Shown piece by piece: positions 22,642-29,862 of a stretch of 35,928 bases of DNA; position 1 is the first letter of the stretch, and the number at the start of each line of letters is the position of its first letter. Below the pieces are notes generated by a model. The model worked only from the letters and a program-made list of their open reading frames with translations, had not been told where the DNA came from and searched no databases. Source of the stretch: an uncultured Prevotellaceae bacterium (GTDB taxonomy: Bacteria; Bacteroidota; Bacteroidia; Bacteroidales; Bacteroidaceae); NCBI GenBank assembly GCA_946625675.1, contig CAMOTI010000131.1, positions 1 through 35,928 of the forward strand, given 5' to 3'. Both the position numbers and the translations under genes were made by a program.

Positions 22642-22701
22642 GATTTGTGTTCTTTCTGACGGAGCAAAGTCCGTCTTTTAGCGATAAATAGAATTTCGCT
22701 G

Positions 22702-22733
22702 CAAATATAGCAACTATAATTATAGTTGACAAA
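22702..22733 (-). promoter_or_regulatory. Promoter with embedded BlaI-type operator
   Basis: On the minus strand there is TTTG (22733-22730), 20 bases, then TATATTTG (22709-22702), a full consensus match. Between the boxes, 22711-22728 is the perfect palindrome CAACTATAATTATAGTTG, positioned to block polymerase. It has the dyad layout of BlaI/MecI operators. Confidence 0.85.
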
Positions 22734-22797
22734 CTATTTGATTGTTTTGTTTAGTTTATTAACTTTAATTAACAAATGAGACAATGAAAGAGTTTTT

Positions 22798-23418
22798 TTA
22801 TTTTTGAGGAAGACTATGATTTGTCGGACTGGTCTGACCAGTCCGACCAGTCTGACTTGTCTGACCCGTCTGATTCTTTCTATACTCGACTCTTGCTTTT
22901 GTCATTTGTTCTCGTATACCTCCATTTTGTAGAAATTGTTGCTGCTGTTTTTCAATCAATTTTCTAAGCATATATGTAGCTTGGTTGATAAGTGTAATGC
23001 AAAGATTTGCGATTTCTTCGTCATCAAGTTTTTGGAGAAGGTTGTTATATTCGTTTTCAATGCGATTGCCTTTTGCATATTCTCTCATTGGAGCATATCG
23101 AGGATGGTTTGTGTCCCATTGAGTGAGTTGTCTTGTTCTTAGATAATCTTCGTAGTCAATGAGAAGTTCTTCCAGGCTTGCTTTTGCCACGTTTGTGAGT
23201 TTTATCTCTGTTTCTCGGGATGTTGTAGATGCTTTACTTCCTTCAGCAATGTTTTGTTTACCGGAACGTGCTGACTGCAGCATTTGGTCTATTGTTCTGT
23301 CGCCATGGTTCAGGTAATTCTGGGTGAAATAAAAAGTTATGTCGTAAATGATTTCAGCTACCTTATATACTCTAAGTTTCCGGTATCCGCCATTGTTCTG
23401 AAGAAAAGTTGTTTGCAT
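22798..23418 (-). CDS. Four-helix-bundle protein (S23/Avd-like) with repeat-encoded tail
   Basis: The 206-residue protein has the four-helix-bundle pattern of the S23 rRNA intervening-sequence family: GGYRKLRVYKVAEIIYDITF, QMLQSARSGKQNIAEGSKA, LTNVAKASLEELLIDYEDYL and a late helix LCITLINQATYMLRKLIEK. It resembles the 'four helix bundle suffix' subgroup. S23 relatives include Avd, the nucleic-acid-binding partner of diversity-generating retroelement reverse transcriptases; no reverse transcriptase is present here. Residues about 183-198 (QTGQTSQTGRTGQTSPT) are encoded by the 9-bp minisatellite at 22823-22875, and another tract of the same unit (23446-23538) ends 27 bases before the start codon. 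No Bacteroidetes promoter was found; a TATAAT-like word abuts the repeat. Molecular role unknown. Confidence 0.88.
   Translation of the reverse strand: MQTTFLQNNGGYRKLRVYKVAEIIYDITFYFTQNYLNHGDRTIDQMLQSARSGKQNIAEGSKASTTSRETEIKLTNVAKASLEELLIDYEDYLRTRQLTQWDTNHPRYAPMREYAKGNRIENEYNNLLQKLDDEEIANLCITLINQATYMLRKLIEKQQQQFLQNGGIREQMTKARVEYRKNQTGQTSQTGRTGQTSPTNHSLPQK
22823..22875. repeat. 9-bp minisatellite at the 3' end of the four-helix gene, ending in a palindrome
   Basis: Units of TCCGACCAG/TCTGACTTG form the last codons of the four-helix protein. At 22823-22847 the array turns around: GTCGGACTGGTC-T-GACCAGTCCGAC is a perfect inverted repeat with 12-bp arms. Confidence 0.9.
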
Positions 23419-23445
23419 AGTGTTTTTTTTTAGATTATTATTATA

Positions 23446-23538
23446 GTCTGACCAGTCCGACTTGTCTGACCAGTCCGACCAGTCCGACCAGTCCGACCAG
23501 TCTGACCAGTCTGACTTGTCCGACCAGTCCGACCAGTC
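23446..23538. repeat. 9-bp minisatellite between the four-helix gene and the M6 protease gene
   Basis: About ten units of TCCGACCAG and its TTG/TCTGAC variants span from 27 bases before the four-helix start to 6 bases after the M6 protease gene's stop. Confidence 0.92.
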
Positions 23539-23544
23539 TTTTAA

Positions 23545-25992
23545 TTACTGGTTTGCAATGATATTGATGACCGCCACGATGTCAGAGATGTCGACGTTCT
23601 TGTCGTCGTTGACGTCGGCACGTGAGTAGGAGGCCGTTCCGGCGATGCAGTTGATGATGGCGACGATGTCGCTGATGTCGACTTTTCCGTCGCAGTTGAC
23701 ATCACCAATGACGAGTTCTCCTTCGGGCACGAAGCTGATTTCCTCGCACCATTCCGACTTGTTGACCTCTCCCACGGTGCGCACGCGGCAGAAGTAGGTG
23801 CTGCCCGGAGTCAGTCCGTTGAAGGTGTACTGCGTGTCAGAAGTGGAGTAGGTGAGTGTCTCCATCGCCTTGCGTCTGCCGATGCGGCTTTTCGCCTCTG
23901 TGGGCTCGGAAGTTTCGATGCCCAGCTCCTCCTCCGTGAAGGTGCCTTCGTAGATGGCGAGGTAGTTGAGGTAGATACGTGCAACAGGTGATACTCCGAC
24001 ACGGAATCGGGTGTCGCGTGAATTGAAGTGGAAGACTTGCTTTCCCGCTTTCTCGAAACTGAATGCTTCAGCCGTGGTTCCTGAGTTGGTGATGAATCTG
24101 ACACTCCCTTCAGCCTTGGTGTTGGCGTCGAAGGGTTCCACACCGATGACGACGGTGATTTCTCCGCTTGTAGGCAAGTCGAAAGTCGGGCTGTTGATAT
24201 ATCCCGTAGCCGTGCTCGTTCCGATACGCAGCAGGTTGGGCGAGGTGAACAGTTTGCTTCCTGCCCATCCTTTGCTGTTTGTGATGTAGGTGGCAATTTT
24301 GGAGGACACGTCGCTCAGTCCGTTCGACTTGGAGTAGAATCCGGAGAAGTCCTCCTCGAGCATCCGGCATGTCTCGAGGTCGTGTCTGGCCACCGGCTGT
24401 TCCGTCAGTTCCAGCTCATAGCCCACGGCGTCGGCCACGGCGTCCCACTTGACGGTCCAGCTGTAGTCGCCCGCCGTTTTGCTGTCGGTGAATGCCGGTT
24501 TTCCCAGTTCTGGTCTGCAGGCCACGAATGAGATGAGCTCTCCGTCCTCCGTGATGCTGTCAATCGGCTTCTTGAGATATTTGTTGCCGTCGGCATCCTC
24601 ATTGAAGAGGGTCATGGACGGCGAGGTGAACCGGCTGAACTGCGTCACTCCTTTTGTCCCCGGGAAGGGGTCGGCGGCCAATGACTCCTCGGTGAGCATG
24701 GACTGGTTGTCTGCCGGCACGACGGCGCACCGCTGGTGTGCACTGTTGGAGTTGACGTCGTTGCTGGCCCAGATGTCGTGGTCGTAGTCGATATGTGTGA
24801 TGATGAGTCCGTGTCCGCTGAGTCCGGCGTCGAATCCCACGGGCTGCCGGTTCTCGAGCATGTAGAACTCATCGGGGTGGTTGTCGTTGTAGAGGATGTA
24901 TGCCTCAGGCGTGGTGGCGAGTGGCTTCATGCCCGTCACCGCCGTTCTTTCCTTGAGCTCCACAGGTGTGAGCCATCCGCTGTACATCCGCTCGTAGGCG
25001 GTGAACCCGGCAGGGGTCCGTCCGTAGTTGTTGTAGCTTCCCTGGCACATCACGTCCCAGTCCATCATGCCGTTGGCGGTACCGGCAGAGGTGTTGTACA
25101 TGTCGGGCAGTCCGAGGCAGTGGCTGAACTCATGGCAGGCGGCTCCGATGCCGTCGAGCTGCGTTCCTTCTTTACCATAGAGCTCACAGCTGCAGGCATA
25201 GGTGTTGATGAGTGTGCCGTCGAGCTTGAACTGAAGGGCCCTGGCTCCGAGGAAGTACTCATGGGGCCAAATGGTGTATTCCGATGCGCCGTAGTTCTGT
25301 CCGTATCCGGCGTAGATGACGAACACTTGGTCCACTTCGCCGTCGCCGTCCCAGTCGTAGTCAGCGAAATTGAGTTCCTTGTCAGCAGCCTTGCATCCTT
25401 CAATCACGATTTCCCATGGGCGGGTGTCGTTGTTGCCGCCGTTGGGGGCGCCGTAGTACGACATGGACTTCTCTGCCTTGAACGGACCGGCCACATCGAA
25501 TTCAATGTCGAGCTGGCCGTAGCTCTGCTCGAGGAAGTAGTCGCGTACGGATCCTGTCATCTCGTTGTCCTTGTAGCCTTTCTGGTTGAACACCTGCTTG
25601 TAGAGGGCTGCCGGGTTAGAGACTGAGAATTTCTGTTCGTCGAACTCAATCAGGATGACCACGCCCTTCTTCTTCCCTTTGTACTCGCGCACCTCGGGCA
25701 GTCTCTTGATTTTCCGTCGCGACGACTTCTCCTGTTGCTCGTGGGTTTGCTTGCGGGCTGTCCATTGCTCAGCTATCTGCTCAGCTGTGATGTCGAAAAA
25801 TTTCTTGTCGCGTTTCACGTAGTACTGTCCGTCATTGCTGCTGTAGAAGGCGAAATGCTCGTCGCCGCGGAGCGTGAGCTCAACGGTGGTTCCGTCCTTC
25901 TTCCTCATTTTCGATTTGGCGGGGTAGGCGGGCACGGCCATGCAGTCGGCAGCGAAGGCCAGTAAGATAGCTAAAAGTATGTTTTTTCTCAT
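23545..25992 (-). CDS. Secreted M6-family metalloprotease with C-terminal dockerin
   Basis: The 815-residue protein has a signal peptide (LLAILLAFAADCMA) and a propeptide-like region. The M6 (immune inhibitor A-like) catalytic domain holds zinc motif HEFSHCLGLPD (His287, Glu288, His291, Asp297) and a Met-turn-like MMDWDVMCQG. A fibronectin III-like domain (WTVKWDAVADAVGYELELTE ... YTFNGLTPGSTYFCRVRT) appears split by a jelly-roll-like insert of about 170 residues. A type I dockerin of two Ca-binding repeats (GDVNCDGKVDISDIVAIIN, ADVNDDKNVDISDIVAVIN) ends the protein. It should cut proteins outside the cell. It is the last gene of the SusC-SusD-lipoprotein-M6 series, 78 bases behind the lipoprotein gene with a hairpin between. 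Confidence 0.92.
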   Translation of the reverse strand: MRKNILLAILLAFAADCMAVPAYPAKSKMRKKDGTTVELTLRGDEHFAFYSSNDGQYYVKRDKKFFDITAEQIAEQWTARKQTHEQQEKSSRRKIKRLPEVREYKGKKKGVVILIEFDEQKFSVSNPAALYKQVFNQKGYKDNEMTGSVRDYFLEQSYGQLDIEFDVAGPFKAEKSMSYYGAPNGGNNDTRPWEIVIEGCKAADKELNFADYDWDGDGEVDQVFVIYAGYGQNYGASEYTIWPHEYFLGARALQFKLDGTLINTYACSCELYGKEGTQLDGIGAACHEFSHCLGLPDMYNTSAGTANGMMDWDVMCQGSYNNYGRTPAGFTAYERMYSGWLTPVELKERTAVTGMKPLATTPEAYILYNDNHPDEFYMLENRQPVGFDAGLSGHGLIITHIDYDHDIWASNDVNSNSAHQRCAVVPADNQSMLTEESLAADPFPGTKGVTQFSRFTSPSMTLFNEDADGNKYLKKPIDSITEDGELISFVACRPELGKPAFTDSKTAGDYSWTVKWDAVADAVGYELELTEQPVARHDLETCRMLEEDFSGFYSKSNGLSDVSSKIATYITNSKGWAGSKLFTSPNLLRIGTSTATGYINSPTFDLPTSGEITVVIGVEPFDANTKAEGSVRFITNSGTTAEAFSFEKAGKQVFHFNSRDTRFRVGVSPVARIYLNYLAIYEGTFTEEELGIETSEPTEAKSRIGRRKAMETLTYSTSDTQYTFNGLTPGSTYFCRVRTVGEVNKSEWCEEISFVPEGELVIGDVNCDGKVDISDIVAIINCIAGTASYSRADVNDDKNVDISDIVAVINIIANQ

Positions 25993-26014
25993 CTTTATTA
26001 GAAAGATTTAAAGA

Positions 26015-26042
26015 GGTGTACCGTCTTTGAAGACGATACACC
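26015..26042 (-). terminator. Intergenic hairpin between the lipoprotein and M6 genes
   Basis: 12-bp arms (GGTGTACCGTCT / AGACGATACACC, one mismatch) with a TTGA centre and no T-run. It may attenuate or process the transcript so that the protease gene is expressed differently from susCD. Confidence 0.5.
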
Positions 26043-26070
26043 CCCTTATTGTCAGATTAGAATAGTTGGA

Positions 26071-28107
26071 TTATTTCTTAGTTTTGGTAATCTGCACATT
26101 GTCTTTGAGTGGATAGCGGTCTTTCTTCTCTATCTTCTTTGCGTTGTACTTGCGAACGAGGCCGGTCCAGTTGTTGATGGCAGTAACACGTCTACGTGCG
26201 TCGGATGTAACGGCTTCTGGCAGAACCAGTTTGAACCCGTCTTCAACACCAGCGTAATATCCGCCGTCGTCATCGAAGAGCATCCCCTGATAAATTGTAC
26301 CCTTCTTTGTCTGGAAAGTCGGAAGAGTTATAATTCCATTCTCCAGCTTTCCGAAATAGCCATTTTCTTTCAGAGTTGCGAAGTCCGCTTGCTGCAACGA
26401 ATATCCTCCGTTTGATGCAATATAGATGACTCCAGATCCCCAGTTCAGACCGGTGGACTGAGCTTGAATAAACACTCCTTCTGGATCGGTTGCGTCAATC
26501 TCGATGTTGGCAGGTGTGTATGTTGCATCAGGATCGTCTGCTGCAATCGATGGGTGTACACCCGGTGCGTATGGATTCACGATTCTGTAAAGTCCGGGAG
26601 TTTCTGCATTCTCCTGCACTTCCACCTCGTACGGCCCTATGGCAGCAGGAGCTTCATCATTTCTGGTATAGACAGTCTTGAGGAAGGGGTCGGTGTAGAG
26701 TCCGATTCCGAGCGACTGCCAAGGATTGGCATCGCCTTTTCCGTAGTACTCGAAGTTTGCAGAAGAGACAGCCTTTGCCTTTCCGTCTTCATCGATAACG
26801 ACGAGAATCACCTGTAGTTTTCCGGTGAGATCCTCTGGAATCTCCACAAGGATGTTGTCCATGTTGGTGAGGTCGAGTTCCTGTGCTTCCAGTTCTCCAG
26901 CCTCGATGGCGTCAGCCACTGCGTCGGGATCGGCATCAGCTCCGATGACAACTCCCTTGACTGTTGACGAGAGTGCGTCCTCTCCGAGTGTTGCAGAAAC
27001 CACTGCATACGGCTTTTCCTCAAGGTTGGTGAAGATACCCTTATGCTGAATCTCGAGCGAGAAGTCTTTCGGTTCGTATCCAGGGAATGTAATGGTTACT
27101 ATGTCAGACTCGGTGTCCATCCAATAACCGCCTCCCGCTTTGGCAATCCAGAAAACTGGTGCAATCTGAATGATTCCAGGTGTGCCATCTTCCTGATATT
27201 CCAAAACAATATTGTTTTCCAGTACGGCACCATCGTCATAATGGAGGATTGGATGCTCCATTACTGCATAATCTTGGTATTGTTTAAAGTAATATCCTGT
27301 GTTGAATGGAGCATAATATACGAGGTCGTCCCGTGGTATTTCAACTCCATTAACCTCTTCTCCTGCTTTGAGAATCCTGATATCAAGATTTAAGGTGCGT
27401 GTTTCATCAAAGGCTGGTTGTCCGAAGCTACCCCAAGGGTCAACCACGCGATAGATGTTCGGGTCGACGGTGTTGTGTAAAATCGTGACTTCGCATGATT
27501 GTCCTAAAAAGAAGTTGTCGGTGAAACTACCTATTCCTACAGTCTCGAACGGTGCAGGTACGCCAACAATGAAGTAGAAGCTGTGGTCGCCCCACTGTGT
27601 GGTGTACTGAGGGTTGGGAGTGTTCGTCTGCTCCTGTGCTTTTCTTGGAGCGGATTTCTTCTCTACCTCAGTAGAGTCTGCCGCAGTTGGGTCTTCAGGC
27701 AGCACGAGCTCTTCCGGCTCGATGGCATCGTCCACGATATAGATGGAGCCGGTTTTGAAATCGTCGTAGGCCCACTTGCTGGCGTCGAAAGTGACGACTG
27801 CGTTGGCGGTAGCCGCTCCTGCGGGGAATGTGACGGTCTTGGTCTTCAGGGTGAAGACGGTGTCTTGAGGGTCGATGAGTCCCAGTTGTACGGTGAGCTC
27901 GTTGTCTGTCTTCTGACGGGAAACAGGAATGGTGATTTCCGTCTCGTCGAAGTCTTCGAGGTCGAAGTCATGGCTGAGATCTTTGCTGAAATACACCTGG
28001 TCGGTGTCTATCTTTGCAGGCGTGTAGCTCTTGTATTCATCCGCACAGGATGCGAAGAGCAGGCCTACAAGCATCAGCATCAGACTGTAATTGATATATT
28101 TTTTCAT
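26071..28107 (-). CDS. Outer-surface lipoprotein of the SusC/D locus (SusE/F position)
   Basis: The 678-residue protein has a lipoprotein signal peptide with lipobox LFASC (Cys21) followed by ADEYK. The N-terminal third looks like two beta-sandwich modules (ITIPVSRQKTDNELTVQLGL, TVTFPAGAATANAVVTF), possibly Calx-beta/DUF4843-like, then a Pro/Glu-rich linker (EPEELVLPEDPTAADSTEVE). The rest is beta-rich with Asp/Gly turns and two similar halves with YRVVDPWGSFG and YRIVNPYAPGV. It follows susD directly, where SusE/SusF-type surface binding proteins usually sit, so it probably captures substrate or holds the protease substrate near SusC/D. No catalytic motif was seen. Specificity unknown. Confidence 0.75.
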   Translation of the reverse strand: MKKYINYSLMLMLVGLLFASCADEYKSYTPAKIDTDQVYFSKDLSHDFDLEDFDETEITIPVSRQKTDNELTVQLGLIDPQDTVFTLKTKTVTFPAGAATANAVVTFDASKWAYDDFKTGSIYIVDDAIEPEELVLPEDPTAADSTEVEKKSAPRKAQEQTNTPNPQYTTQWGDHSFYFIVGVPAPFETVGIGSFTDNFFLGQSCEVTILHNTVDPNIYRVVDPWGSFGQPAFDETRTLNLDIRILKAGEEVNGVEIPRDDLVYYAPFNTGYYFKQYQDYAVMEHPILHYDDGAVLENNIVLEYQEDGTPGIIQIAPVFWIAKAGGGYWMDTESDIVTITFPGYEPKDFSLEIQHKGIFTNLEEKPYAVVSATLGEDALSSTVKGVVIGADADPDAVADAIEAGELEAQELDLTNMDNILVEIPEDLTGKLQVILVVIDEDGKAKAVSSANFEYYGKGDANPWQSLGIGLYTDPFLKTVYTRNDEAPAAIGPYEVEVQENAETPGLYRIVNPYAPGVHPSIAADDPDATYTPANIEIDATDPEGVFIQAQSTGLNWGSGVIYIASNGGYSLQQADFATLKENGYFGKLENGIITLPTFQTKKGTIYQGMLFDDDGGYYAGVEDGFKLVLPEAVTSDARRRVTAINNWTGLVRKYNAKKIEKKDRYPLKDNVQITKTKK

Positions 28108-28140
28108 ATGCTGTGGTTTATTAATTAGTTTGTTTATGAT

Positions 28141-28176
28141 GGGGATTCCATTGCCATCGGGGCAATGGAATTCCCC
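28141..28176 (-). terminator. Hairpin between susD-like and lipoprotein genes
   Basis: Arms GGGGATTCCATTGCC and GGCAATGGAATTCCCC pair with one bulged base around a 5-base loop, 13 bases past the SusD-like stop. No T-run follows. Such intercistronic hairpins often cap the susCD part of the transcript. Confidence 0.55.
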
Positions 28177-28189
28177 TTAATGCAATTTA

Positions 28190-29830
28190 TTACTCAGTCC
28201 AAGGCGTGTAGAGGTCAGACGGGTCGGGGTTGTTCCATCCCACGACGGCCTTGTTCACGTTCTCCTCGCTGCGGATAAGCACGAAGTTCATCCATGCCGG
28301 ACGTCCCACGGTGTTCAAACGTGCGGTGCTGTAGAAGTTAGTGCCGGGGTATCCGCGGGTCACTGACATGTTCAGACGCTTGATGTCGAAGAAGGTCTGT
28401 CCTTCGCCCCAGAGCTCAACTCGCTTCTGGAACACGATTTCGTCGATGAGATCGACTGCCTGGCCGATGTTGTAGTTCGGGTCGCGGTAGTTCTTCATGA
28501 AGTCGATGCAGAGCTGTTTTCCCTGCTCAGGGTTCTGGTGAGCTGCAGCCTCAGCCTCGATGAAGTACATCTCCTCCACGCGCATGACAGGATATGCTGA
28601 TGCAGCGCCTACGTTGTAGTCATTTACGTTTCCAGCGTTCGGGCGGAACTTCAGCGCTGCGAGCGGTGTCATGTTCTCGTTGATTGCCGCCTCGGTGCCA
28701 GGAATCAGACGGTTCAGAGCCCTGAGTGGTGACTCAGCCGGTGCGAGGAACTCGAGCTTACGGAAGTCCGTGTTGCTGATACGGTCGTACATGCGCTGGT
28801 CGATGACGTTGTAAGGCATGTTAGCCTCTGCGAAACCAGTGTATCCGAATGTGGTCTGGTTGGACAGCCAGGAAGTCCAGTTGATGATACCTGAAGAAAC
28901 GGTGTCGTCCTCCTTGGTCTGCTGAGAACCCCACATCCATTTGCTGATGGTGTTGAAGCCTGTGGACGGGTCGAGGCAGTCATCCTCTGTCATAGGCTGC
29001 ACGCGGGCGTTGTCGATGGCCAGACGGGCATATTTCTGAGCGTTGGCATAGTCCTCCACCCACATGTACAGACGGGCTTTCAGACCGTATACACATGCCA
29101 GGTCGGGCAGGGTGTTGTTGTGGTAGTCCGTCAGGTTGACGATGAGTTTCTCTGCGTTGTCGAGGTCGGAGAGGATGAAGTTGAACATGTCCTCACGCTT
29201 GGCGCGCGGGTTGTTCATCGTCTCTTCCACAGCCATGCTCTCGGTTACGATTGGCACGGTGAGGTTGGTCACTACGTTTCCGTCCTTGTTCTTTCCGTCC
29301 GGGAACTTGTCGTTGGGCAGGAACTCATAGGTACGAGCCAGGTCGAGGTAGGCGAGTGCACGGAAAGCGTATGCTGATCCGAGCCATCCCAGCTGCTGGT
29401 CGGTGGCGTTGTCAGGGTCAACCGCACCGATTGCTGTGTTGATGGTGAGCACGAATCCGTAGTAGTAGTTGAACACGTACTGGCAGAACACATATCCGTC
29501 TCCTTGGTACTTGTTCTGAGCCCAGTAGTAGAAGTGGGATGCATAGTTTGTCTTGTCGTGTCCCATATCACCGGTCATCAGGTCGCGGATGTACATGTTG
29601 GCTCCGTATCCGAATGGATAGTGCCATCCACGGTCCACGATGGCATCATCATAGTGATTGAAATAGGCTGGCATGGCCAGAACGGCAGCCTCAGTTGCCA
29701 AAGTGGAGTTCTCCACCTGTTTCTGTGTGACGGTTGCTGATTCAGGCTCGGTTTCGTCGAGACAGCCCACGAGGGTGGTTGCCCCGATGCCAAGTGCCGC
29801 GAAAACTAATATTTTATTGAAATATTTCAT
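28190..29830 (-). CDS. SusD/RagB-family nutrient-binding lipoprotein
   Basis: The 546-residue protein has a lipobox TLVGC (Cys23) followed by LDETEPES, an acidic start typical of surface-exposed lipoproteins. The TPR-rich SusD fold shows AYAFRALAYLDLARTYEFLP, VYGLKARLYMWVEDYANAQKYA and the late MRVEEMYFIEAEAAAHQ and VDLIDEIVFQKRVELWGEGQ. SusD proteins form the lid on the SusC transporter and bind the substrate. It starts 32 bases after the SusC-like gene, so the two are cotranscribed. With a protease in the same locus the ligand is more likely peptide than glycan, as in RagB. Confidence 0.96.
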   Translation of the reverse strand: MKYFNKILVFAALGIGATTLVGCLDETEPESATVTQKQVENSTLATEAAVLAMPAYFNHYDDAIVDRGWHYPFGYGANMYIRDLMTGDMGHDKTNYASHFYYWAQNKYQGDGYVFCQYVFNYYYGFVLTINTAIGAVDPDNATDQQLGWLGSAYAFRALAYLDLARTYEFLPNDKFPDGKNKDGNVVTNLTVPIVTESMAVEETMNNPRAKREDMFNFILSDLDNAEKLIVNLTDYHNNTLPDLACVYGLKARLYMWVEDYANAQKYARLAIDNARVQPMTEDDCLDPSTGFNTISKWMWGSQQTKEDDTVSSGIINWTSWLSNQTTFGYTGFAEANMPYNVIDQRMYDRISNTDFRKLEFLAPAESPLRALNRLIPGTEAAINENMTPLAALKFRPNAGNVNDYNVGAASAYPVMRVEEMYFIEAEAAAHQNPEQGKQLCIDFMKNYRDPNYNIGQAVDLIDEIVFQKRVELWGEGQTFFDIKRLNMSVTRGYPGTNFYSTARLNTVGRPAWMNFVLIRSEENVNKAVVGWNNPDPSDLYTPWTE

Positions 29831-29862
29831 ACGTCTATACTTTTTTATGTAACGTTTTTATA

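Noticed and set aside
22798..23538. Diversity-generating retroelement suggested by the Avd-like protein
   Set aside because: No reverse transcriptase, no template/variable repeat pair with adenine-specific changes, and no C-type lectin target in the window.
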